Of a stretch of DNA of 39,331 nucleotides, positions 32,194 to 39,331 are shown in pieces (position 1 is the first letter of the stretch; the number at the start of each line of letters is the position of its first letter). Under the pieces are notes generated by a model, which was given only the letters and a program-made list of their open reading frames with translations, searched no databases and was not told where the DNA came from. The DNA comes from an uncultured Propionibacteriaceae bacterium (GTDB lineage: Bacteria; Actinomycetota; Actinomycetes; Propionibacteriales; Propionibacteriaceae), in assembly GCA_936924635.1 (NCBI GenBank), contig CAKZHP010000057.1:1-39331 (forward strand). The letters run 5' to 3'. Made by a program: the position numbers and the translations under genes.

Positions 32194-32376
32194 TCAGTTG
32201 AGCGCGTCCTTGACGCCGTCCTTGGCGTCCTCGACACCCTTCTGAACCTTGCCCTTGGCGTCCTGGGCAGCGCCCTCGGCCTGCAGCGACTCGTTGTCCG
32301 TCGCGTCGCCGATCTTCTCCTTGGCCCCTCCGACAACCTGGTCCTTCGCGGCCTCGACCTTGTCACCGAACGACAT
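32194..32376 (-). CDS. CsbD-like small stress protein
   Basis: 60 residues from the ATG at 32376, with AGGAGG six bases upstream. The family pattern is clear: MSFGDKVEAAKDQVVGGAKE, KIGDATDNESLQAEGAAQDA and KGKVQKGVEDAKDGVKDALN. These are highly charged helical proteins of the CsbD/UPF0337 family (PF05532), which are often general-stress induced. Molecular function is unknown. It is a single-gene unit between glnS and gltX. Confidence 0.9.
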   Translation of the reverse strand: MSFGDKVEAAKDQVVGGAKEKIGDATDNESLQAEGAAQDAKGKVQKGVEDAKDGVKDALN

Positions 32377-32532
32377 CAGCAACCTCCTGGTCCGAGTCAG
32401 GCTGCCGGCTGATCCGGCAACCTTGACGTGCCATCCAAGGTAGCGACCCCAGCCCAAGGTGGCACGAGTTCGTACAGATGTGCACCAGGAGGGTGGACGC
32501 GGGCGGCTCGCGAGCCCACCGGCCCGGCCCGC

Positions 32533-32538
32533 TAGGCT
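32533..32538 (+). promoter_or_regulatory. -10 element of gltX
   Basis: TAGGCT nine bases before the gltX ATG, so the leader would be at most a few bases. No ribosome site is visible. Confidence 0.45.
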
Positions 32539-32547
32539 CGCTGCACC

Positions 32548-34011
32548 ATGACCGATGCTCTCGCACCCGCTCGTCTGCGTGTCGCGCCGTCGCCCACCGG
32601 CGACCCGCACGTCGGGACGGCGTACATGTCGTTGTTCAACCTCGCCTACGCGCGCAAGACCGGCGGCAGCTTCGTGCTGCGCATCGAGGACACCGACCGG
32701 GCGCGGCTGGTGGAGGGGTCCGAGCAGCAGGTGTACGACTCGTTGCGCTGGCTGGGGCTGCCGTGGGACGAGGGCCCCGACGTGGGCGGCCCGTACGGCC
32801 CGTACCGGCAGAGCGAGCGCCTGGACACCTACCGCCCGTACGTGGAGCAGCTGATCGCCGACGGCCACGCGTACCACTGCTGGTGCTCGTCGGAGCGACT
32901 GGCCGCGCTGCGCGAGGAGCAGCAGCGCAGCAAGCAGTCCGTGACCGGGTACGACCGGCTGTGCGTCGGCAAGACCCGGGAGGAGCGCGCGGCCCTGCCG
33001 GGCTTCACGGAGACGCCGGTGGTGCGGATGCTCGTGCCCGACGACGTGCCGCTGGAGTTCGACGACCTGATCCGCGGCCGCGTGTCCGCCCCCCGGCCCG
33101 ACGACCAGGTGCTGCTGAAGACCGACGGCTTCCCGACGTATCACATGGCTGTCGTCGTCGACGACCACCTGATGGGCATCACCCACGTCGTGCGTGGGGA
33201 GGAGTGGATCAGCTCCACGCCCAAGCACCTGCTGCTGTACCGCTGGCTCGGGTGGGAGGCACCGGCGTTCGCGCACATGCCGCTGCTTCGCAACACCGAC
33301 CGCTCGAAGATCTCCAAGCGCAAGAACCCCGCCGCCCGCCTGCTGTGGTTCCAGGAGCAGGGGTACCTCCCCGAAGCGCTGCGCAACTTCCTCCAGCTGC
33401 TGGCCTACCCGCCGGCCGAGGGGGTCGAGGAGGTCGCGTCGTTCGACGAGTTCGTCGCCACGTTCGACTGGGCGAGGGTCAACACCGTCGGCCCGATCTT
33501 CGACATCGAGAAGCTGAGCTGGCTCAACGGCACGTACATCCGCCTTCTCGACCCCGCCGACCTCGCCGACCGGGTGGTCGCCCACGCGGAGACCTATCAG
33601 GGGCTCGACGCCGCGCACGCGGCCACCCTGCGCCGGGCGGTGCCGATGCTGCGCGAGCGCCTGGTGCTGCTGGGCGACGCGCTGCCGATGATCGACTTCG
33701 CGCTCGTGGCCGACGACGCGCTGCCGGTCGCCGACGACGCCCGGGCACAGCTGACGGACCAGGCGCCGCAGGCGCTCGCGACCACCCGTGACGCTCTGGC
33801 CTCGGTGGGGGAGTTCACCGCCCCGGAGATCGAGGCGGTGATGCGTACGGCGCTCGTCGACGGTCTGGGTCTCAAGCCCAGGGTGGCGTTCACGCCGGCC
33901 CGGGTGGCCGTCACCGGCAAGAAGGTCTCCCCGCCCCTGTTCGAGTCGATGGAGCTGCTGGGCCGCGACTCGGTGCTGGCCAGGATCGACGCGCTGGCCG
34001 CCACTGTCTGA
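32548..34011 (+). CDS. gltX: Glutamyl-tRNA synthetase
   Basis: 487 residues. The HIGH-class motif is SPTGDPHVGT (about residues 13-22), followed by FVLRIEDTDR. The KMSKS-type loop is SKISKRKN (about 253-260), and HYxW-like CWCSSERLAALREEQ marks the zinc-type insert. It ligates glutamate to tRNA-Glu. Because glnS lies nearby, this enzyme may be discriminating and not also charge tRNA-Gln; sequence alone does not settle it. It is followed by a terminator shared with the convergent small gene. Confidence 0.96.
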   Translation: MTDALAPARLRVAPSPTGDPHVGTAYMSLFNLAYARKTGGSFVLRIEDTDRARLVEGSEQQVYDSLRWLGLPWDEGPDVGGPYGPYRQSERLDTYRPYVEQLIADGHAYHCWCSSERLAALREEQQRSKQSVTGYDRLCVGKTREERAALPGFTETPVVRMLVPDDVPLEFDDLIRGRVSAPRPDDQVLLKTDGFPTYHMAVVVDDHLMGITHVVRGEEWISSTPKHLLLYRWLGWEAPAFAHMPLLRNTDRSKISKRKNPAARLLWFQEQGYLPEALRNFLQLLAYPPAEGVEEVASFDEFVATFDWARVNTVGPIFDIEKLSWLNGTYIRLLDPADLADRVVAHAETYQGLDAAHAATLRRAVPMLRERLVLLGDALPMIDFALVADDALPVADDARAQLTDQAPQALATTRDALASVGEFTAPEIEAVMRTALVDGLGLKPRVAFTPARVAVTGKKVSPPLFESMELLGRDSVLARIDALAATV

Positions 34012-34019
34012 CGACGTGA

Positions 34020-34052
34020 CGAGGCCCCGGACCACAGCGGCCCGGGGCCTCG
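34020..34052. terminator. Bidirectional terminator after gltX
   Basis: CGAGGCCCCGG and CCGGGGCCTCG form an 11-bp perfect stem between convergent gltX and the small minus-strand gene. Confidence 0.75.
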
Positions 34053-34085
34053 ACGGTTGACGGTGCGTACGGGATCGGGCTGCTC

Positions 34086-34421
34086 TCAGGCGAGAGTCGC
34101 GGTGGTGGTGGAGCCGGCGGCGGTGGCCGTGGCGTTGCCCTTGGCGGAGGCGTCGAGGCCGTTGAGGGAGCCGAGCGGGTAGGTCGCCGTGACGGAGCTG
34201 CCCGAGGCGTCCACGGTGCCGGCGACCGCGAGCGTGCTGCCGTCGTTGGCGACGTACTGAGCGATCTTGTTGCCGTTGAGGAACTTGGCGCCGACGGCGT
34301 GCGGGCCGAACTCGGCGGTGAGGACGAGGGTGCCCTCGGTGGGGAGCGCGGAGTCCAGCGTCCAGGTCACGACGAGGCTGCCCGCGTCGGAGGTGGCGGT
34401 GGCTGAGGAGAGTGCTGTCAT
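34086..34421 (-). CDS. Small Ala/Thr-rich protein of unknown function
   Basis: 111 residues from the ATG at 34421. The frame stays open upstream, but that part has a different composition. I do not recognise the family. The sequence alternates hydrophobic and small polar residues (SLVVTWTLDSALPTEGTLVL, GAKFLNGNKIAQYVANDGST, SSVTATYPLGSLNGLDASAK), which suggests a small all-beta sandwich. It has no signal peptide, lipobox, Cys or membrane helix. No good ribosome site is visible. It stands alone between gltX and the S10 promoter region. Confidence 0.55.
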   Translation of the reverse strand: MTALSSATATSDAGSLVVTWTLDSALPTEGTLVLTAEFGPHAVGAKFLNGNKIAQYVANDGSTLAVAGTVDASGSSVTATYPLGSLNGLDASAKGNATATAAGSTTTATLA

Positions 34422-34580
34422 GACCGGTAGGGTGAGGCTCTCCGGCTCCCACCAGTGCCCGGGTGTGAGACCTCTCACCTGCCGAGGCCAAGTTCGGCTC
34501 CAGGTCTCGCCGCGGCTGGCAGTGTACGACCAGGGGCCGACGTCGGCCCGCAGGGCAGGCATGCGACGCGCCCGGGGGAT
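34422..34580. other. Gap upstream of the S10 operon promoter
   Basis: I see no supported gene in these 159 bp. The minus-strand gene's promoter should lie here, but no clear hexamers were found. Confidence 0.4.
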
Positions 34581-34609
34581 TTGCACCGCTCAGGCCCGCG
34601 TGAAAGAAT
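34581..34609 (+). promoter_or_regulatory. Promoter of the S10 ribosomal operon
   Basis: TTGCAC, 17-bp spacer, AAGAAT. The predicted start is near 34616, giving a leader of about 275 nt before rpsJ. Confidence 0.55.
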
Positions 34610-34615
34610 CCCAGG

Positions 34616-34890
34616 GTTGCCCCGACGGGTCGCCGGGGTGTCTTGGTGCCCATCAGTCGCGCGTGAGCGTGCTGAGACGTGTTGAGACGCCGAACCGAAG
34701 ACCAGCTCGATGCGGGTGCCGGTCATGTCACTGGCGCCGTCCACTGCTCAGCAGCAGCGGACAGGTGCGGTCTCAGATCCGACACACCCGACCGCGTGGG
34801 TCGGTGCGACAAGCGGAAACCCGACGTGGGTCTCCGGTGCGAGACCGGCATCGGGCCGGTGACAGCCAGCAGGACGAGAGGGAATGGACC
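34616..34890 (+). promoter_or_regulatory. Long S10 operon leader with several hairpins
   Basis: Stems seen include CCGACC/GGTCGG (34788-34804) and GGTCTC/GAGACC (34829-34846); ACCC/GGGT lies between them. In E. coli an S10 leader mediates L4 autoregulation. I see no direct homology to that structure, so regulation here is inference from length and folding. Confidence 0.4.
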
Positions 34891-35202
34891 GTGGCGGGAC
34901 AGAAGATCCGCATCAGGCTCAGGGCCTATGACCACGAGGTCATCGACTCCTCGGCGCGCAAGATCGTGGACACGGTGACCCGCACGGGCGCCAAGGTCGC
35001 CGGCCCCGTGCCGCTGCCGACCGAGAAGAACGTGTACTGCGTGATCCGCTCGCCCCACAAGTACAAGGACAGCCGCGAGCACTTCGAGATGCGTACGCAC
35101 AAGCGGCTGATCGACATCCTCGATCCCACGCCGAAGACGGTCGACTCGCTGATGCGTCTCGACCTGCCGGCTGGTGTCGACATCGAGATCAAGCTCCCGT
35201 GA
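34891..35202 (+). CDS. rpsJ: 30S ribosomal protein S10
   Basis: 103 residues from the GTG at 34891 (MAGQKIRIRLRAYDHEVIDS). The conserved C-terminus is PTPKTVDSLMRLDLPAGVDI. S10 builds the 30S head and, as NusE, joins NusG and NusB. First gene of the S10 operon. An out-of-frame ATG eight bases upstream is not the start. Confidence 0.98.
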   Translation: MAGQKIRIRLRAYDHEVIDSSARKIVDTVTRTGAKVAGPVPLPTEKNVYCVIRSPHKYKDSREHFEMRTHKRLIDILDPTPKTVDSLMRLDLPAGVDIEIKLP

Positions 35203-35216
35203 GGTCGTGAACGCAG

Positions 35217-35876
35217 ATGACGATTGAACGCAAGGTAAAGGGCCTGCTGGGCACCAAGCTCGGCATGACCCAGCTCTGGGACGAGAACAACAAGGTCGTC
35301 CCCGTGACCGTGATCCAGGCTGGCCCCTGCGTCGTGACGCAGGTCCGCACGCCTGAGGCCGACGGCTACTCCGCCGTGCAGCTCGGCTTCGGTGCCATCA
35401 AAGGCAAGGCGGTCCGCAAGCCCGCCGCCGGCCACTACGAGAAGGCCGGCGTGACGCCGCGCAAGCACCTCCTCGAGATCCGCACCACCGACGCCAGCGA
35501 GTACGAGCTCGGCCAGGAGGTCAGCAGCGAGGTCTTCGCCGCCGCGGAGATCGTCGACGTGACGGGCGTCACCCGAGGCAAGGGCACCGCGGGCGTCATG
35601 AAGCGCCACGGCTTCAAGGGCCTCGGCGCCGCGCACGGTGTGCATCGCAAGCACCGCTCGCCCGGCTCGATCGGTCAGTCCTCGACGCCGTCGCGCGTGT
35701 TCAAGGGCCTCAAGATGGCCGGCCGCATGGGTGTCAGCAAGAAGACGATCCAGAACCTGACCGTGCACGCGGTCGATGCCGAGCGCAACCTCATCCTCGT
35801 GAAGGGTGCGGTCCCCGGGCCCAAGGGTGGCCTCGTCGTCATCCGCTCCGCGGCCAAGAAGGGTGAGAAGGCATGA
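35217..35876 (+). CDS. rplC: 50S ribosomal protein L3
   Basis: 219 residues (MTIERKVKGLLGTKLGMTQL). The peptidyl-transferase-reaching loop HRKHRSPGSIGQSSTPSRVF is conserved. It starts 14 bp after rpsJ and its stop overlaps rplD (ATGA). Confidence 0.98.
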   Translation: MTIERKVKGLLGTKLGMTQLWDENNKVVPVTVIQAGPCVVTQVRTPEADGYSAVQLGFGAIKGKAVRKPAAGHYEKAGVTPRKHLLEIRTTDASEYELGQEVSSEVFAAAEIVDVTGVTRGKGTAGVMKRHGFKGLGAAHGVHRKHRSPGSIGQSSTPSRVFKGLKMAGRMGVSKKTIQNLTVHAVDAERNLILVKGAVPGPKGGLVVIRSAAKKGEKA

Positions 35877-36697
35877 GCGAGAACCTGAGCATCACGGTGC
35901 GCAACGCCGACGGCACGTCCACGACGTCCGCCGAGCTGCCCGCGCACCTGTTCGACGTGCAGGTCAACGTGCCCCTGATCCACCAGGTCGTGGTGGCTCA
36001 GCAGGCCGCCGCGCGCCAGGGCACCCACGCCACCAAGACCCGCGCCGACGTGCGTGGCGGTGGCGCCAAGCCGTGGCGTCAGAAGGGCACCGGCCGGGCC
36101 CGTCAGGGTTCGCGCCGCGCCCCCCAGTGGACCGGTGGTGGCACCGTGCACGGCCCGCAGCCGCGCTCGTACGCCCAGCGGACCCCCAAGAAGATGGTCG
36201 CCGCCGCCCTGCGCGGGGTGCTGTCGGACCGGGTGCGCGACGAGCGTCTGTTCGTGATCGACAGCGTCGTCACGGGCGACGTGCCGAGCACCAAGCAGGC
36301 CCTCAAGGCCCTCGAGGTGATCGGTGACCTGCGCTCGGCGCTGGTCGTCCTCCACCGCGACGACGACCTGGGCTGGATGAGTCTGCGCAACGTCGCCCAC
36401 GTGCACGCCGTCGCCGTCGACCAGATCAACGTCTACGACGTCCTGGTGAACGAGGGTGTCGTCTTCACGAAGGCGGCCCTGGACGCGTTCATCGCCGGCC
36501 CGCAGAGCGGCAAGACCGTGAAGGCGGTCGCGACGTCGGCCGAGGTCGAGGAGGCGCCCGTCGCCGCCGAGGCTCCGGAGGCGCCCGCCGCCAAGGCGAG
36601 CACGCCGGTCGCCGAGAAGGCTGCCAAGGCTGAGAAGCCGGCCACCACCAAGGCGGCTGCGAAGGCCGTCGACGCCGATGAGGAGGCCGCGAAGTGA
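35873..36697 (+). CDS. rplD: 50S ribosomal protein L4, with C-terminal tail
   Basis: 274 residues. The globular L4 domain with exit-tunnel loop (KTRADVRGGGAKPWRQKGTG, ARQGSRRAPQWTGGG) ends near residue 215. A further 60 residues of Ala/Lys/Glu repeats (EAPVAAEAPEAPAAKASTPV) form a charged tail not present in E. coli L4 (201 residues). L4 may also autoregulate the operon, as in E. coli. Confidence 0.97.
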   Translation: MSENLSITVRNADGTSTTSAELPAHLFDVQVNVPLIHQVVVAQQAAARQGTHATKTRADVRGGGAKPWRQKGTGRARQGSRRAPQWTGGGTVHGPQPRSYAQRTPKKMVAAALRGVLSDRVRDERLFVIDSVVTGDVPSTKQALKALEVIGDLRSALVVLHRDDDLGWMSLRNVAHVHAVAVDQINVYDVLVNEGVVFTKAALDAFIAGPQSGKTVKAVATSAEVEEAPVAAEAPEAPAAKASTPVAEKAAKAEKPATTKAAAKAVDADEEAAK

Positions 36698-37002
36698 GCG
36701 ACGCCACCAAGATCCGCGACCACCGCGACATCCTGCTCGCGCCGGTCGTCAGCGAGAAGAGCTACGCGCTCCTCGACGAGAACAAGTACACCTTCCTGGT
36801 CGCTCCCGGAGCGAACAAGACCGAGATCAAGATCGCGGTCGAGAAGGTGTTCGCCGTGAAGGTCGTGAACGTCAACACGATCAATCGAATCGGCAAGAAG
36901 CGGCGCACCCGCTTCGGGATCGGTAAGCGCCCTGACACCAAGCGCGCGATCGTCACGGTCGCCGAGGGGCAGCGCATCGACCTGTTCGGCGCGGGCGCGT
37001 AA
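36694..37002 (+). CDS. rplW: 50S ribosomal protein L23
   Basis: 102 residues from a GTG overlapping the rplD stop (GTGA), with GAGGAGG upstream inside rplD. The core is DHRDILLAPVVSEKSYALLD and ANKTEIKIAVEKVFAVKV. L23 sits at the tunnel exit and docks trigger factor and SRP. Confidence 0.97.
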   Translation: MSDATKIRDHRDILLAPVVSEKSYALLDENKYTFLVAPGANKTEIKIAVEKVFAVKVVNVNTINRIGKKRRTRFGIGKRPDTKRAIVTVAEGQRIDLFGAGA

Positions 37003-37020
37003 GGGAGAGGGACCAGACTC

Positions 37021-37857
37021 ATGGGTATCCGCAAGTACAAGCCGACGACGCCGGGCCGGCGCGGCTCGAGCGTGGCCGACTTCGTCGAGGTCACGCGGTC
37101 GACGCCGGAGAAGTCGCTCCTGGCGCCGAAGCCGAAGACCGGTGGCCGCAACAACCAGGGCCGCATCACCACCCGCCACATCGGCGGCGGTCACAAGCAG
37201 GCCTACCGCCTGATCGACTTCCGTCGCTACGACAAGGACGGCGTCCCCGCCACCGTCGCGGAGATCGAGTACGACCCGAACCGTACGGCTCGGATCGCGC
37301 TGCTCCACTACGCCGACGGCGAGAAGCGTTACATCATCGCCCCCTCGGGCCTGCGCCAGGGCGCAGCCGTCGAGGCTGGTGAGGCCGCCGACATCCGCCC
37401 CGGCAACAACCTGCCGCTGCGCAACATCCCGGTCGGTACGACGATCCACGCGGTCGAGCTCCGTCCGGGCGGCGGCGCCAAGCTGGCTCGGTCCGCGGGC
37501 TCGGGCATCCAGCTGCTGGCCCGTGAGGGCAAGATGGCGACGCTGCGCATGCCGTCGGGCGAGATGCGCATGGTCGACGTGCGCTGCCGCGCCACGGTCG
37601 GCGAGGTCGGCAACGCCGAGCAGTCGAACATCAACTGGGGCAAGGCTGGCCGCATGCGCTGGAAGGGCGTGCGCCCGACCGTCCGCGGTGTCGCCATGAA
37701 CCCGATCGACCACCCGCACGGTGGTGGCGAGGGCAAGACCTCGGGTGGTCGTCACCCGGTGTCCCCGTGGGGCAAGGCCGAGGGGCGCACCCGCGACCAG
37801 AACAAGGCGTCTTCCCGCCTCATCGTCCGCCGCCGCAAGTCCGGCAAGAAGCGCTGA
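37021..37857 (+). CDS. rplB: 50S ribosomal protein L2
   Basis: 278 residues (MGIRKYKPTTPGRRGSSVAD). The conserved C-terminal PTVRGVAMNPIDHPHGGGEG contains the essential histidine near the peptidyl-transferase centre. Standard length. Confidence 0.98.
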   Translation: MGIRKYKPTTPGRRGSSVADFVEVTRSTPEKSLLAPKPKTGGRNNQGRITTRHIGGGHKQAYRLIDFRRYDKDGVPATVAEIEYDPNRTARIALLHYADGEKRYIIAPSGLRQGAAVEAGEAADIRPGNNLPLRNIPVGTTIHAVELRPGGGAKLARSAGSGIQLLAREGKMATLRMPSGEMRMVDVRCRATVGEVGNAEQSNINWGKAGRMRWKGVRPTVRGVAMNPIDHPHGGGEGKTSGGRHPVSPWGKAEGRTRDQNKASSRLIVRRRKSGKKR

Positions 37858-37875
37858 TCGGAGCACTGAGAACAC

Positions 37876-38157
37876 ATGCCACGCAGCCTCAAGAAGGGCC
37901 CGTTCATCGACGACCACCTCGCCAAGAAGGTGGACGTGCAGAACGACAAGGGCACCAAGAACGTCATCAAGACCTGGTCGCGCCGCTCGATGATCAGCCC
38001 GGCCATGCTCGGTCACACCATCGCCGTGCACGACGGCCGCAAGCACATCCCGGTGTTCGTCACCGAGGCGATGATCGGCCACAAGCTCGGTGAGTTCGCC
38101 CCCACGCGCACGTTCCGCGGGCACGTGAAGGACGACAAGAAGGCCCGGCGCCGGTAA
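37876..38157 (+). CDS. rpsS: 30S ribosomal protein S19
   Basis: 93 residues (MPRSLKKGPFIDDHLAKKVD), with the conserved RSMISPAMLGHTIAVHDGRK. Lies 18 bp after rplB. Confidence 0.98.
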   Translation: MPRSLKKGPFIDDHLAKKVDVQNDKGTKNVIKTWSRRSMISPAMLGHTIAVHDGRKHIPVFVTEAMIGHKLGEFAPTRTFRGHVKDDKKARRR

Positions 38158-38178
38158 CGAGAAGAGGGAACCAGAACT

Positions 38179-38637
38179 ATGAGCACCAACACCCAGCGGC
38201 CATCGCGTCGCTCGGCGCTGCTCGGGGATCGCCCCGGCTCGTACGCCATCGCGCGTCACGTCCGCATGACCCCGATGAAGGTCCGCCGCGTCATCGACCT
38301 GGTGCGGGGCATGGATGTCGACGAGGCACTCACCGTGCTGCGGTTCGCACCGCAGGCCGCCAGCGAGCCCGTCTACAAGGTCATCGCCTCGGCCGCCGCG
38401 AACGCGGAGCAGACCGAGCAGCTGCGTCGCGAGGACCTCTTCGTGTCGCAGGCGTTCGTCGACGAGGGCGTGACGATGCGACGCATCCGTCCCCGTGCGA
38501 AGGGGTCCGCGAGCCGGATCCTCAAGCGCGCCAGCCACATCACCGTCGTCGTCGAGCCGCAGGCGGCCAAGTCCGCCCCGGCCAAGCCGTCGCGTGCCAG
38601 CAAGCGGTCCGCCGCCAGTGAGCAGAAGGAGGCCTGA
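38179..38637 (+). CDS. rplV: 50S ribosomal protein L22
   Basis: 152 residues. The beta-hairpin that lines the exit tunnel (VDEGVTMRRIRPRAKGSASR) is present. A C-terminal Ala/Lys/Ser tail of about 30 residues extends beyond E. coli L22 (110 residues). Ends one base before the rpsC ATG. Confidence 0.97.
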   Translation: MSTNTQRPSRRSALLGDRPGSYAIARHVRMTPMKVRRVIDLVRGMDVDEALTVLRFAPQAASEPVYKVIASAAANAEQTEQLRREDLFVSQAFVDEGVTMRRIRPRAKGSASRILKRASHITVVVEPQAAKSAPAKPSRASKRSAASEQKEA

Positions 38638-38638
38638 G

Positions 38639-39331
<693 letters not shown>

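Overview
This window is chromosomal DNA from a high-GC Gram-positive bacterium (Actinomycetota). Gene order, codon use and the Ala/acidic tails on ribosomal and Sec proteins suggest a member of, or a relative of, the Propionibacteriaceae/Nocardioides side of the phylum; this placement is inference. Most of the window is the conserved information-processing core: tRNA-Trp-secE-nusG-rplKA, rplJL, rpoBC, the str operon (rpsL-rpsG-fusA-tuf) and the first part of the S10 operon (rpsJ-rplCDWB-rpsS-rplV-rpsC).

Layout. Positions 1-5740 (minus strand) hold a nucleoside uptake and salvage cluster: deoD-type purine nucleoside phosphorylase, a ribokinase-family sugar kinase, a BMP-family nucleoside-binding lipoprotein, and an ABC ATPase that reads without a stop into its permease. 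The permease runs off the left edge. Positions 5839-6563 carry tRNA-Tyr (minus), tRNA-Thr and tRNA-Met (plus) and rpmG. Positions 6589-8049 (minus) encode an unrecognised one-pass membrane protein. Divergent from it, hadA-hadB-murB are translationally overlapped, then come tRNA-Trp, secE, nusG, rplK and rplA. rplJ is preceded by an L10-type leader that contains an intrinsic terminator.

Between rplL and rpoB sits an accessory island (14915-16394). A 409-residue XRE-HTH/TPR regulator is divergent from a 46-residue secreted-peptide gene. The peptide gene has a perfect AGGAGG ribosome site, a signal peptide ending AHA, and a sigma-A-like promoter whose -35 lies in an inverted repeat. This is the layout of the RRNPP (Rgg/PlcR-like) peptide-pheromone systems of Bacillota, and it is the most interesting candidate here for an undescribed system. 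A related dyad lies over the -35 of a near-consensus promoter that starts at the regulator's stop codon and points into rpoBC.

After rpoBC come a MFS transporter, the str operon with its own promoter, then glnS (minus), a CsbD-like stress protein (minus), gltX (plus), a small unknown protein (minus) and the S10 operon, which runs off the right edge inside rpsC. Two further points stand out. RpoB has asparagine at the position equivalent to E. coli Ser531, with other changes in the rifamycin pocket. A glutaminyl-tRNA synthetase is present, which is uncommon in this phylum. No CRISPR array, insertion sequence, prophage or rRNA gene was seen.
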